From an uncultured Spirochaetales bacterium (GTDB taxonomy: Bacteria; Spirochaetota; Spirochaetia; Sphaerochaetales; Sphaerochaetaceae), in contig CASFTW010000001.1 in NCBI GenBank assembly GCA_949297785.1, positions 1 through 64,000 on the forward strand: DNA of 64,000 bases. The letters run 5' to 3'. This document shows positions 41,069-49,503 of this stretch, in pieces (the stretch's first letter is position 1; each line of letters opens with the position of its first letter). The notes beneath the pieces are model-generated. The model ran no database searches. It saw only the letters and a list, made by a program, of their open reading frames with translations, and was not told the DNA's origin. Both the position numbers and the translations under genes were made by a program.

Positions 41069-41074
41069 TATAAT
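41069..41074 (+). promoter_or_regulatory. -10 box of the CBM9-like gene, leaderless type
   Basis: Perfect TATAAT with seven bases to the ATG at 41082. A poor -35 (CTGTAT, 18 bp) sits in the preceding terminator. No Shine-Dalgarno sequence. Confidence 0.55.
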
Positions 41075-41081
41075 AAGCGTC

Positions 41082-41648
41082 ATGAGAATCACAAAGGAAA
41101 AGACGGAACATCATCTTGACAATTATCTGTGGGGCTCCTGTGAGACGGATGCTGCCGTGAACGTAGCTCTGTCACATGACGACTGTGTCCTTCATGCACT
41201 ATTCGATGTGAGGGAAAAAGAACTCAGGCGCATGGTATGGGATGCCAACGGTCCTGTATGGACAGACAGCTGTGTTGAAATATTCATAAAGAACAGAAAT
41301 TCCAGCGAATACTCGAATTTCGAATTCAGTGCATCTGGAGCTTTTCTGGCATGTCATGGAGAGGGCCGCAAGGACAGAATCTTCTACACTGATGATGAAC
41401 GCACTGCCGTTACTGACAGTGTCAGCATTCTTGAGAACAGCAACAAGGGTAACCACTGGATACTCAGTGCCTCAATAGATCTCAGGAAGCTTGGAGTAAT
41501 TGAAAGCACGGATGATGAGATATGCTTCAACATATATAAATGCGGAGACGGGCTCAAAAAGCCTCATTTCATTTCACTTTTCCCCATTTCACTTCCGTCC
41601 CCTGACTTCCACTGTCCATCCTTCTTCACCTGTGCTCAGCTAGTGTAG
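41082..41648 (+). CDS. CBM9-like (carbohydrate-binding-like) domain protein
   Basis: 188 residues. The strand pattern ALFDVREKELRRMVWDANGPVWTDSCVEIFI (near 40-70), NFEFSASGAFLACHGEGR near 81, WILSASIDLRKLG near 127 and CFNIYKCGDG near 148 matches the family-9-like domain found in sugar-binding proteins. No signal peptide is present, so a cytoplasmic role is expected despite the fold's usual exported use. It has a leaderless-type promoter and ends in overlap with tcdA. Confidence 0.7.
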   Translation: MRITKEKTEHHLDNYLWGSCETDAAVNVALSHDDCVLHALFDVREKELRRMVWDANGPVWTDSCVEIFIKNRNSSEYSNFEFSASGAFLACHGEGRKDRIFYTDDERTAVTDSVSILENSNKGNHWILSASIDLRKLGVIESTDDEICFNIYKCGDGLKKPHFISLFPISLPSPDFHCPSFFTCAQLV

Positions 41649-42356
41649 GGCGAAAAACTCATCTTCTCCTATCAGGGTTTTCAGCGCCTCGTTTGCAATG
41701 TTCTGGCCGAAAACAGCTGTGACGGGCGCAAGGCTTCCAAGTCCGCTGTTTTCTGAATAGGTGAATACGACTTCCTCATCAGAGAAGACAACTTTCACTC
41801 TTTTGAGGTTCAAAGAGAGCTTTCTTGCCTTTGTCCTCACTGCCTTTGCTAGAGGACAGACACAGGTTTTATCAAGTGTTGTGACTCTGATGCGCGAGAT
41901 GTCACGTCTCAGAGCCGCTCCCATTGAGGAAATGATTGGAATGTCCATTTCTTCACATACCTTCATCAGGCCGACTTTCGAGTCGACGCTGTCTATGCAG
42001 TCGATCACAAGGTCCGCGTCTTTCACTATTTCCCCATAATTTGAATCATCGGCAAATGCATTCACGCTTTCTATGATGATGTCCGGATTGATAGAAAGTG
42101 CCCTGTCCCTTGCGGCATCAACCTTGGGCATTCCGATTGTGTCATAGGTGGCAAGGATCTGGCGGTTGAGATTCGAAAGACAGAAGCTGTCGAAATCGAC
42201 GATGCGGATGAATCCGATGCCGGAGCGCACAAGGCTTTCAAACGCGTAGCCGCCGACAGCGCCTGCTCCTACCAGTGTGATTCTCTTTCCGTGGAGCTTT
42301 TCCACGTTCTCTTTTCCGATCAGCAGTTCAAGACGTAAAAACTGTTCTTCTCTCAT
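41640..42356 (-). CDS. tcdA: tRNA threonylcarbamoyladenosine dehydratase
   Basis: 238 residues, E1-like fold. TcdA cyclises t6A37 to ct6A in ATP-dependent manner. GAGAVGGYAFESLVRSGIG (31-49) is the nucleotide loop, FDSFCLSNLNRQ near 55 the adenylation region, and CVCPLAKAVR near 165 holds the cysteine pair. MoeB/ThiF relatives are the alternative, but the ending and the lack of partner genes favour TcdA. It overlaps the TatD-like gene by 29 bases. Confidence 0.83.
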   Translation of the reverse strand: MREEQFLRLELLIGKENVEKLHGKRITLVGAGAVGGYAFESLVRSGIGFIRIVDFDSFCLSNLNRQILATYDTIGMPKVDAARDRALSINPDIIIESVNAFADDSNYGEIVKDADLVIDCIDSVDSKVGLMKVCEEMDIPIISSMGAALRRDISRIRVTTLDKTCVCPLAKAVRTKARKLSLNLKRVKVVFSDEEVVFTYSENSGLGSLAPVTAVFGQNIANEALKTLIGEDEFFALH

Positions 42357-42942
42357 CTGTCATTTCCTCAAGCCGGGCTATGCTTATTCCAAGCTGCAGT
42401 GCAGCTGAAGTATATACTTCCTCAAGAACAATGTCAGCTTCAGGTGAGCATGGCATGTCGCTTTCAAGCAGGAAGTTCTTCCTTACAAGTGAGCTGAATT
42501 CCCTTGACCTGATGCTTCTTTTCCCAAGGGATATGAAACCTCCGAGTCTGCAGTATTCATCCGCAATCCGGGAGGAGGAGGTGAAGCCATGCACAATGAA
42601 AGGCACTCTCACCTTCATGTCTTTGAGAAGATGCAGCATTTCATCATGCCGTCTCACCACATGCAGAGTGAAGGGACGTGAATAATCTCTTGCAAGTTCC
42701 AGCAGTTTTTTTATAACGGTGATGCTGTATTCAAAACGGCTGTCGGGGCCGAACTCTCCGATGAATGCCGCTGTATCTTCCTTCAGCCTTTCTTCGATCA
42801 GCAGTGGAACATTCTCATCAGGAGAAAGTGTTCCGTAGCTGTGAAGCGGATAGCTGACTGCTGGCTGATATTCCTCAGGCAATGAGGTGCAGATCAGTGC
42901 ATCCTGTCTGTATTCACCGATATGGGCATGCGCGTCAAACAT
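42328..42942 (-). CDS. TatD-like metal-dependent hydrolase
   Basis: 204 residues. MFDAHAHIGEY (HxH at 5-7) and AFIGEFGPD (the metal-bridging E), LHVVRRHDEM, FIVHGFTSSS and the final LLESDMP show the TatD fold. The protein is shorter than the usual 250-260 residues and lacks some late helices. TatD proteins cut DNA or RNA 3' ends; this one may have a different substrate. It is coupled to tcdA by the 29-base overlap. Confidence 0.77.
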   Translation of the reverse strand: MFDAHAHIGEYRQDALICTSLPEEYQPAVSYPLHSYGTLSPDENVPLLIEERLKEDTAAFIGEFGPDSRFEYSITVIKKLLELARDYSRPFTLHVVRRHDEMLHLLKDMKVRVPFIVHGFTSSSRIADEYCRLGGFISLGKRSIRSREFSSLVRKNFLLESDMPCSPEADIVLEEVYTSAALQLGISIARLEEMTDERRTVFTS

Positions 42943-42975
42943 GTGAAAATAATACAGAAATCCGGAGAATGTTTC

Positions 42976-43004
42976 TAGAAATTGATGTAAAACTGTCTCA
43001 TACT
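42976..43004 (+). promoter_or_regulatory. Promoter of the EAL gene, leaderless type
   Basis: TAGAAA at 42976-42981, 17 bp, CATACT at 42999-43004, then six bases to the ATG at 43011. No Shine-Dalgarno sequence. Confidence 0.5.
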
Positions 43005-43010
43005 GTATTC

Positions 43011-44996
43011 ATGTCTGATATCATCACATATCTGCTGCCGGATATATTCTCAGCAATAATGATTCTGTGCATGGGTGTATATCTTTTCTTTGAGAAGGAT
43101 CTGTATGTGGCACGGCTGAGGAAATCGTTCTTTATCCTGCTGTCCGTATGCTTCGTGTACTCTCTATTTTGCATCCCCATGGATATCGTGATGAACTTTG
43201 AATCTGTCTTCTCTCCATCAGCAAGTCTTGCTGTGGCGAGTGTGCATGCTGTTTTCAGTCAGGTGACAGCCAACCTGCTGATGTTCTATATCGTCAGGGA
43301 TTCACAGAACAATCTTTCAGGAAAAAGGGAGATGAAACCTGTGATATATGCCGCTACGGCTCTCACATGCGCATCCATCACGCTGTTCATAATCAACATA
43401 AGGACAGGAATTGCATTCTCATTTCCATCTCATGGCGGGGAGGTTGAGTTCGGGCCTCTGTATTTCATCCATTTCATTCTGCTTTCATGTGCTGCAGTCG
43501 TGACTTTCACATTCATATTCAGGGAAAGAGATAATATCCTGCCGCAGATAAGGAGAATGGCATCATATGTCCCCATAATCATAGCCGTTCTGGTGGTCAT
43601 GCAGATTATCTACCCGAAAAGCGAGGCTCTGCTGATCCTTGTTTCAGTGCTGCTGTTCTACTGCTTCACGAACCTCACGACATCTTCCTTTCTCATCGAC
43701 AACCTGACAGGTTTCGGCAATCTGAAATACATGTCTTCATTTCTGTCATATTATTTTGACAAAGGCTTCCAGTTCTCGGTCATCACTGTCCAGATCCATG
43801 ATTACAGCAGAATGCATGTGGATTTTGACGTGAAGTCTGTGGATACACTGATCAAAACGATAGGAAACAGGTTCGCGCAGCTGGAACTCATACAGCAGGT
43901 TTTCAGGATTTCGGAGAACAACTTTGTTCTGATAGGACCTCCTCCCGCTGACCGCAGATGCAGGACGCTGTGCTCACAGATTGTGGATATCTTTTCCGGA
44001 ACATACGTGATAGACAGGACGAACTTCACGCTTAAAGGGGATATTTATCTTATTCCGTGTCCCATCGTCGCAGCAAGCAGGGATGAGGTTTTCAGCATGC
44101 TGACTTTCTTTTCGGAAAGAAAGGTCGATCTCAGAAGCCTGGCTGCGCCATATTATTCCGCAGGCAATGATTTCTTCAGTCTCATTGTCTGTGATCTCCG
44201 CCTCAAGGAACTCCTCAACAGAAGAAATTATGTGATCGGGCTGATAAAGAAAGCCTTTGATGAGAATCTTTTTGAAGTCGAATACCAGCCTGTTTTCGAT
44301 ACCGGTGGAAATTTCTGCAACCTTGCGGAGTGCCTGATAAGGCTTTACGACAAACGGTACGGGCATTACGTCAGACCGCTTGAGTTCATCCCGATAGCCG
44401 AAAGCGAAGGCTATATCGACAGGATAGGACTTTTCGTGCTTGACAAAAGCTGCAGGGTCATAAAAGAGTGCATTGACAAGGGACTCCCGGTTCCAACCAT
44501 ATCTGTCAATTTCTCGGCCCGGCAGTTCTATTCCGCGAATCTTGTGGATGATGTGATGAATCTCATCGATTCCTATGGAGTGCCGCCTGAATACATAAAA
44601 ATAGAGATAACGGAAACCAGCATAATAGAGAATTTCTCCAAAGTCAGGCATGTCATGGAAGAGATGATGCACCGCGGACTCGGATTCTATCTTGATGACT
44701 TCGGTTCCGGTTATGCCAACATTGCACGCTACATCAGTCTTCCGTTTGAATGCGTGAAGATCGACCGTTCATTCATCAGGGCTGCGATGAACGACAGGAA
44801 AAACGATGTCTTCCTGCATTCAGTGGTCTCCTGTTTCACGTCCCTTGATTATAAAGTCATATTTGAAGGTATCGAAACGGCTGAGGGGTATGATTATGTC
44901 TGCCGCTTTGACAAGGCTGTCATCCAGGGCTTTTTCTATTCACCTCCGCTCAAGAGCGGAAAGTTCAGAAAATTGCTAGGTCTGTCAGATTTTTGA
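43011..44996 (+). CDS. Membrane-bound c-di-GMP phosphodiesterase with degenerate GGDEF
   Basis: 661 residues from ATG 43011; a longer upstream frame crosses the promoter. The first ~210 residues form seven to eight helices, a membrane sensor. A degenerate GGDEF follows (LTGFGNLKYM near 238; RISENNF replaces the GGDEF signature), so no cyclase activity. The EAL domain (about 405-655) has ECLIRL for EAL, SVNFSARQF, KIEITETSI, LDDFGSGYANI, VKIDRSFI, EGIETAEG and QGFFYS, so the metal and substrate residues are kept and phosphodiesterase activity is likely. It should lower c-di-GMP and adjust motility or adhesion. Confidence 0.85.
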   Translation: MSDIITYLLPDIFSAIMILCMGVYLFFEKDLYVARLRKSFFILLSVCFVYSLFCIPMDIVMNFESVFSPSASLAVASVHAVFSQVTANLLMFYIVRDSQNNLSGKREMKPVIYAATALTCASITLFIINIRTGIAFSFPSHGGEVEFGPLYFIHFILLSCAAVVTFTFIFRERDNILPQIRRMASYVPIIIAVLVVMQIIYPKSEALLILVSVLLFYCFTNLTTSSFLIDNLTGFGNLKYMSSFLSYYFDKGFQFSVITVQIHDYSRMHVDFDVKSVDTLIKTIGNRFAQLELIQQVFRISENNFVLIGPPPADRRCRTLCSQIVDIFSGTYVIDRTNFTLKGDIYLIPCPIVAASRDEVFSMLTFFSERKVDLRSLAAPYYSAGNDFFSLIVCDLRLKELLNRRNYVIGLIKKAFDENLFEVEYQPVFDTGGNFCNLAECLIRLYDKRYGHYVRPLEFIPIAESEGYIDRIGLFVLDKSCRVIKECIDKGLPVPTISVNFSARQFYSANLVDDVMNLIDSYGVPPEYIKIEITETSIIENFSKVRHVMEEMMHRGLGFYLDDFGSGYANIARYISLPFECVKIDRSFIRAAMNDRKNDVFLHSVVSCFTSLDYKVIFEGIETAEGYDYVCRFDKAVIQGFFYSPPLKSGKFRKLLGLSDF

Positions 44997-45063
44997 TTTT
45001 CCTGTTTTCCTTGTCTTCATCTTTCGTTAATATTCTTCTTGGATTTCGAATGAGGAAAATATA

Positions 45064-46482
45064 ATGAGAAAAACAAAGATCATATGCACGATGGGGCCTG
45101 CCGTAGACAGCGATGAGATGATAGAGAAGCTCATCAGCAACGGCATGGATGCTGCGCGTTTCAATTTTTCACACGGCTCGCATGAAGAACACAAGGAAAG
45201 GCTCGACAGGGTCAAGAGAGTTAGACAAAAGCTCGGTGTGCACATCCCTCTGATTCTGGATACCAAAGGTCCTGAAATAAGGATCGGCACATTTGAGAAC
45301 AACTATGTTGTGTTAGAGGAAGGCCAGTCTTTCACTCTTTACAGTGACAGCGAGGCTGCAGGAAACGAAAGCGGGGTCGGTGTGACTTATCCGTATCTTG
45401 CAGAGGATGTGGAGAAGGGCAATGTGATCCTCATTGACGACGGTCTTGTCTCTCTTACCGTCACTGCGGTGGACGGAACGAACATAATCTGCCGCGTTGA
45501 TAACCCGGGAAGGATATCAAACCACAAGTCTATAAATATTCCGGGCGTAAACATTGACCAGCCTTATATATCAAAGAGAGACCGTGACGATATTCTCTTC
45601 GGAATCGAGAACGATGTCGATTTCATCGCCGCCAGTTTCATGAGAAGCGCCGATGATGCGAAAAAACTCAGAAAACTGCTGAACGTCAATGGAGGAGAGA
45701 AGATACAGATCATTGCCAAGATCGAGAATGCATCGGGTGTGAGAAATCTTGAGGAGATTCTCGAAATTGTGGACGGCATAATGGTCGCACGCGGTGACAT
45801 GGGTGTCGAGATTCCTTTCAGGCAGCTTCCCTCAATTCAGAAGAAGATCATAAAGACCTGCTACAACAAGGGAAAGATCGTAGTGACTGCGACACAGATG
45901 CTTGAATCCATGAGCGAGCATCCGCGTCCCACCCGTGCCGAGGTTTCCGACGTTGCCAATGCAATTTATGACGGAACAACCTGTCTCATGCTTTCCGGAG
46001 AGACTGCCGCCGGAAAGTATCCTGTGCTTGCAGTTAGGACAATGTCTGAGATCGCATCCTATACGGAGAATGAGATTGACTACAAGAACAGATTCTTCAA
46101 GTCCCAGCTCAAGCTCAACTCCGACATCATGAACACGATTGCAAGTGCTGCCGTTGACGCCTCTTTCTTCCTTGATCTGAAGGCAATCGTCTGCATGACA
46201 GTCTCCGGACGCACGGCGCTTGTGACAAGCTACTACCGTCCATCCTGTCCTGTAATTGCATGCGTGACGGATGAGAAGGCTGCCCGCCAGCTCAATCTGG
46301 GTTACGGCATCCATCCTGTCATGGCAAAGCTGATTGAGGATATGGATTTCATGAAGGCTCTTGCAATAGAGACCGCACTGAAGACCAATATCGTGAAGAA
46401 AGATGATCTTGTCGTTCTCATCACCGGTTCAACGACAGGCGGGTCCTATTCATCAGACTGCATGCAGATTACAAAACTCTGA
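45064..46482 (+). CDS. pyk: Pyruvate kinase
   Basis: 472 residues. The last ATP-forming step of glycolysis. RKTKIICTMGPAVDS at 2-16, ARFNFSHGSHEEH near 33, MVARGDMGVEIPF near 240 and TATQMLESMSEHPRPTRAEVSDVANA near 277 are definitive. GAGG lies eight bases before the ATG. The C-terminal allosteric domain is present. With pfp upstream in the window this fits PPi-based glycolysis. A terminator follows. Confidence 0.95.
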   Translation: MRKTKIICTMGPAVDSDEMIEKLISNGMDAARFNFSHGSHEEHKERLDRVKRVRQKLGVHIPLILDTKGPEIRIGTFENNYVVLEEGQSFTLYSDSEAAGNESGVGVTYPYLAEDVEKGNVILIDDGLVSLTVTAVDGTNIICRVDNPGRISNHKSINIPGVNIDQPYISKRDRDDILFGIENDVDFIAASFMRSADDAKKLRKLLNVNGGEKIQIIAKIENASGVRNLEEILEIVDGIMVARGDMGVEIPFRQLPSIQKKIIKTCYNKGKIVVTATQMLESMSEHPRPTRAEVSDVANAIYDGTTCLMLSGETAAGKYPVLAVRTMSEIASYTENEIDYKNRFFKSQLKLNSDIMNTIASAAVDASFFLDLKAIVCMTVSGRTALVTSYYRPSCPVIACVTDEKAARQLNLGYGIHPVMAKLIEDMDFMKALAIETALKTNIVKKDDLVVLITGSTTGGSYSSDCMQITKL

Positions 46483-46494
46483 AGCGCAACCAAT

Positions 46495-46525
46495 GCCGGC
46501 CTATTCAATGTGGCCGGCCGGTGTT
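46495..46525 (+). terminator. pyk terminator
   Basis: GCCGGCC (46495-46501), a ten-base loop, GGCCGGC (46512-46518), then CGGTGTTTT. Confidence 0.65.
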
Positions 46526-46557
46526 TTCACGTTTTGAATTTTATTTTCCCGGCTTTA

Positions 46558-46587
46558 TTGACCTAAATTCATTTTCTATGATATTTT
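46558..46587 (+). promoter_or_regulatory. rpsF operon promoter
   Basis: TTGACC at 46558-46563, 18 bp, TATTTT at 46582-46587. The leader to rpsF is about 55 bases. Confidence 0.55.
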
Positions 46588-46648
46588 ACATAAGCCTCTT
46601 TATCCGCTTCGTTGAGGCGGATCAAATATAAGTCCACAAGGAGGAACT

Positions 46649-46930
46649 ATGAGAAATTATGAGTTCACAGTCATCTTCGACGCAAATGACGAGAAGATGA
46701 AGGAAGGGTTGGCATTCGTTACCGACTCTTTAGCTAAGGCAGGTGCAGAGATCACAAAGCAGGATGACCTTGGAATCAAGACTCTTGCTTACCAGATCAA
46801 CAAGCAGGACAAGGGCCACTATGTTTATTTCGAGCTCTCTGCTGATCCGGCTTCCATTGCACGTCTCAGCCATGCATTCCAGTTAAGCACACTCGTACTT
46901 AAATTCTTGTTCGTCAATCCGGAGAAATAA
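46649..46930 (+). CDS. rpsF: 30S ribosomal protein S6
   Basis: 93 residues. MRNYEFTVIFDANDEK at the start, IKTLAYQINKQDKGHYVYFEL near 48 and the final VLKFLFVN are typical of S6. It binds with S18 at the platform of the small subunit. AAGGAGG lies five bases before the ATG. The rpsF-ssb-rpsR order is the standard bacterial one. Confidence 0.94.
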   Translation: MRNYEFTVIFDANDEKMKEGLAFVTDSLAKAGAEITKQDDLGIKTLAYQINKQDKGHYVYFELSADPASIARLSHAFQLSTLVLKFLFVNPEK

Positions 46931-46963
46931 GTCGGAGTATTTGTTTGACAGGAGGATTTCAAA

Positions 46964-47545
46964 GTGGCTGATTTAAACAATGTCTGCCTTACCGGGCGTT
47001 TGACAAGACAAGCTGAAATTCGCTATTCACAGGGCGGGGGCGGTGCCGTTGTGCGCTTCTCCATCGCTGTTAACAGAAGAAAGAGGTCTGCTGACGGCAA
47101 TTCCTGGGAAGAAGAGGCAAATTTCTTTGATTGTGTCTATTTCGGACGTGCCGCCGAATCTGTTAACCAGTATCTTGAAAAGGGCCGCCAGGTTTCAATT
47201 TCAGGAGAACTCAGGCAGAACCGCTGGGAACAGGACGGACAGTCAAGATCAAAAGTTGAAATTGTTGTCGGCCAGTTGAATTTTCTGGGCTCCCGCAATG
47301 ACAATGCAGGAGGCGGCAATAACAGTGCATATTACGAAGGAGGAAGCAGCAGACAGGCTTCATATGCACAGGCACCCCAGTACGCAAACGGTCCTCAGCA
47401 GGGCGGTATGAACATGGGTGATGCAGCTCCTTCAAATCAGAATCGTTTTTCAGGTAATTTTTCCCGCACACCGCAGCCGGAGACAGTATCCAATGATTAC
47501 GGCCTCGGTCCGGAAAGTTACGGCGATGATGATGTACCATTTTAA
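46964..47545 (+). CDS. ssb: Single-stranded DNA-binding protein
   Basis: 193 residues, longer than the common 150-180. The OB fold (NVCLTGRLTRQAEIRYSQGGGGAVVRFSIAVNRR near 6-39) is followed by a Q/N/G/A/S-rich linker (about 110-180), and it ends DDDVPF, the acidic protein-interaction tip. The GTG start has AGGAGG upstream. It coats single-stranded DNA in replication and repair. Confidence 0.95.
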   Translation: MADLNNVCLTGRLTRQAEIRYSQGGGGAVVRFSIAVNRRKRSADGNSWEEEANFFDCVYFGRAAESVNQYLEKGRQVSISGELRQNRWEQDGQSRSKVEIVVGQLNFLGSRNDNAGGGNNSAYYEGGSSRQASYAQAPQYANGPQQGGMNMGDAAPSNQNRFSGNFSRTPQPETVSNDYGLGPESYGDDDVPF

Positions 47546-47564
47546 TTTTTAGGAGAATTAAAAA

Positions 47565-47846
47565 ATGCGTGATGATAACGAAGCTTTTGTAAATGACAAG
47601 GATTCTGCAGGAAGAAAGCCTGGCATGAGAAAGACAGGTTTCAAGAAGAAGGTATGCAAGTTCTGTCAGCCGGGTGCTCAGAAGGCTGATTACAAGAACC
47701 CTGATATGCTCCGCCGCTATATCACAGAGCGCGGCAAGATCCTTCCCGCAAGAATCACAGGAACATGTGCAAAGCACCAGAGAGCTCTCAATGCAGAGAT
47801 CAAGAAGGCCCGTGTGCTTGCATATCTCCCATTTGAGAAAAAATGA
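47565..47846 (+). CDS. rpsR: 30S ribosomal protein S18
   Basis: 93 residues. The family core is [46 protein letters not shown]. An N-terminal 20-residue extension ([20 protein letters not shown]) precedes it. The cysteine pair and histidine suit zinc-type S18. AGGAG is eight bases before the ATG. It overlaps DUF2232 by four bases. Confidence 0.95.
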   Translation: MRDDNEAFVNDKDSAGRKPGMRKTGFKKKVCKFCQPGAQKADYKNPDMLRRYITERGKILPARITGTCAKHQRALNAEIKKARVLAYLPFEKK

Positions 47847-48820
47847 ACGACGGAAAGCTTGAGAAAGGCGATGTGCTCAGAGTCGCGGCAAACGTGATCA
47901 TTGCATTCGTTGTGCATGAATTACCGATCGGCTCGCTGTTCTTCGCCTTGCCCTTGCTGATGTTGGATAAGCGCTACCCGAAGAAAATCACGGACACCGC
48001 CTGCGTTGCAGCTCTGGTGCTGGTTCTGGGCAGGAATATCCTGTACAATCTTGATATTCTCAACCAGGGCCTAACGTGGGTCTTCATTATGGTAAATATG
48101 TTCATTCCACTTTCACTCGTGCTTTGCGCTGTGGTATGGGTGAACAAAGATGATGCAGAGAGCATTTTCCTGCGGATGGTTTACTCTTTCATTCCGGCAG
48201 TTATCCTCTTTGCCGTCTATGGCATCTTCTTCGCTGTATTCAGCGAACAAGCAGGCATCGTAGGCGCAGCTTACACGGAAATGATCAGTGCAATGCTGGC
48301 TCCGTTCTTTTCGGCAGCAGGCATTGATACCGGTGTTCTTGCTTACCTTGTGATGCTTACAATACTGAGCCTTCTGCTTCCGTTTCTGTTCATGAACCAT
48401 TTCGGTATCGTGTACATTTACGAAGCGGCGTCTCACCCTGAATCAGAGGAGTTTGAGAAGAGGGTGATGAATTTCAGGATTCCTGAGTTCTTCATTTATA
48501 TCTTCCTTTCCCTCTGGGTTCTTGTGCTGCTTTTCTACTTCGTTGCGGTTCCTCAGTGGATTTCCATTCCTGTTCTGGGACTTGCAGTTGTGAGCATGCT
48601 GTTCTACTTTGTTCAGGGATTTGCCATAGCTGACTACAATATAAGGATAAGAAAACCGGGCATGACAAGTTTCAGACTTGCAAGCTGGCTTCTGCTTGTT
48701 CTCATCATCTTTCAGGTGGTGAACCTAATTCTGGTTCTCGGATTGTCTCTTGCAGGCGTTCTTGAGAACTGGGTCAATTTAAGAAAACGTAAGGAGTTTT
48801 CAGATGAAGATTATTCTTAA
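47843..48820 (+). CDS. DUF2232 (YybS-like) membrane protein
   Basis: 325 residues with about eight helices; mostly hydrophobic, with the polar stretch [19 protein letters not shown] near 193-211. It sits between rpsR and rplI as yybS-like proteins (DUF2232) do in some Firmicutes, and the helix pattern fits. The function is unknown. It overlaps rpsR by four bases and rplI by 17, so it is embedded in ribosomal translation coupling. Confidence 0.7.
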   Translation: MNDGKLEKGDVLRVAANVIIAFVVHELPIGSLFFALPLLMLDKRYPKKITDTACVAALVLVLGRNILYNLDILNQGLTWVFIMVNMFIPLSLVLCAVVWVNKDDAESIFLRMVYSFIPAVILFAVYGIFFAVFSEQAGIVGAAYTEMISAMLAPFFSAAGIDTGVLAYLVMLTILSLLLPFLFMNHFGIVYIYEAASHPESEEFEKRVMNFRIPEFFIYIFLSLWVLVLLFYFVAVPQWISIPVLGLAVVSMLFYFVQGFAIADYNIRIRKPGMTSFRLASWLLLVLIIFQVVNLILVLGLSLAGVLENWVNLRKRKEFSDEDYS

Positions 48821-49424
48821 TCAGGACGTAGTCAACCTCGGTGAAGAGGGTGACGTAGTAGTAGTAAAGGATGGTTATGCACGTAACTACCTCCTTCCTA
48901 CCGGAGCTGCAGTTCTTTACAACAAGACCAATGCTGCAATCTTTGCTTCCCGCGCTGCACAGATCGAGAAGAGAAAGGCTGAAAAGAGAGCACTCAGCGC
49001 ATCACTTAAAGAAAAGCTTGATGCCACAGTAGTCAATCTCGTTGTCACAGCAGGCGAATCCGGCAAGCTCTTCGGATCAATCACAGCTGCGATGGTTCAG
49101 GAAGCTCTCAGCAAGCAGGGTATTGAAGTTGAGAGAAAGAAGATTGAAGTTGCAACACATGCCATCAAGATGGTCGGCACATATTCAGTTGTTGTACACC
49201 TCTATGAAAATGAAGTTTCACACGTGAAGCTTGTTGTTGAATCCGAAGCCATGGTCAAGGAAAGAAAGGCCAAGGAAGCAAAGGAGAAGGCTGAAGCTGA
49301 GGCAAAGGCCAAGGCAGAGGCTGAAGCCGCTGAAAAGGCAGCAGCAGAAGCTGCAGCTGCTGAAGAGGCTGTTGCAGAAGAAGCCGCTCCTGCTGAAGAA
49401 GCACAGACAAGCGAAGAGAACTAA
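48804..49424 (+). CDS. rplI: 50S ribosomal protein L9 with long acidic/Ala tail
   Basis: 206 residues; L9 is normally about 150. The N-domain [32 protein letters not shown]-type start and the C-domain SGKLFGSITAAMV near 78 are normal. From about 150 on there is a lysine-rich, then alanine/glutamate-rich helix (KERKAKEAKEKAEAEAKAKA and on) ending EEAAPAEEAQTSEEN. AAGGAG is eight bases before the ATG. A terminator follows and carries the dnaB promoter. Confidence 0.93.
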   Translation: MKIILNQDVVNLGEEGDVVVVKDGYARNYLLPTGAAVLYNKTNAAIFASRAAQIEKRKAEKRALSASLKEKLDATVVNLVVTAGESGKLFGSITAAMVQEALSKQGIEVERKKIEVATHAIKMVGTYSVVVHLYENEVSHVKLVVESEAMVKERKAKEAKEKAEAEAKAKAEAEAAEKAAAEAAAAEEAVAEEAAPAEEAQTSEEN

Positions 49425-49440
49425 TTTCTTATATTTGCTG

Positions 49441-49488
49441 ATGCCCATACAGAAGCTTTGTGCTATACTGTATGGGTATTTTTTATTT
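49441..49488 (+). terminator. rplI terminator
   Basis: ATGCCCATACAG (49441-49452) with CTGTATGGGTAT (49468-49479; one wobble pair), a 15-base loop, then TTTTTTATTTT. The dnaB -10 box lies within the second arm and loop. Confidence 0.7.
49461..49469 (+). promoter_or_regulatory. dnaB promoter nested in a terminator
   Basis: Extended -10: TG at 49461-49462, one base, TATACT at 49464-49469. The transcript should start near 49476; GGGAG precedes the ATG at 49504. Confidence 0.5.
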
Positions 49489-49503
49489 TGAGGGAGTCTG
49501 CAT

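Noticed and set aside
43974-44672. 232-residue minus-strand frame inside the EAL gene
   Set aside because: The EAL catalytic motifs on the plus strand are complete; no start signal is seen for the antisense frame.
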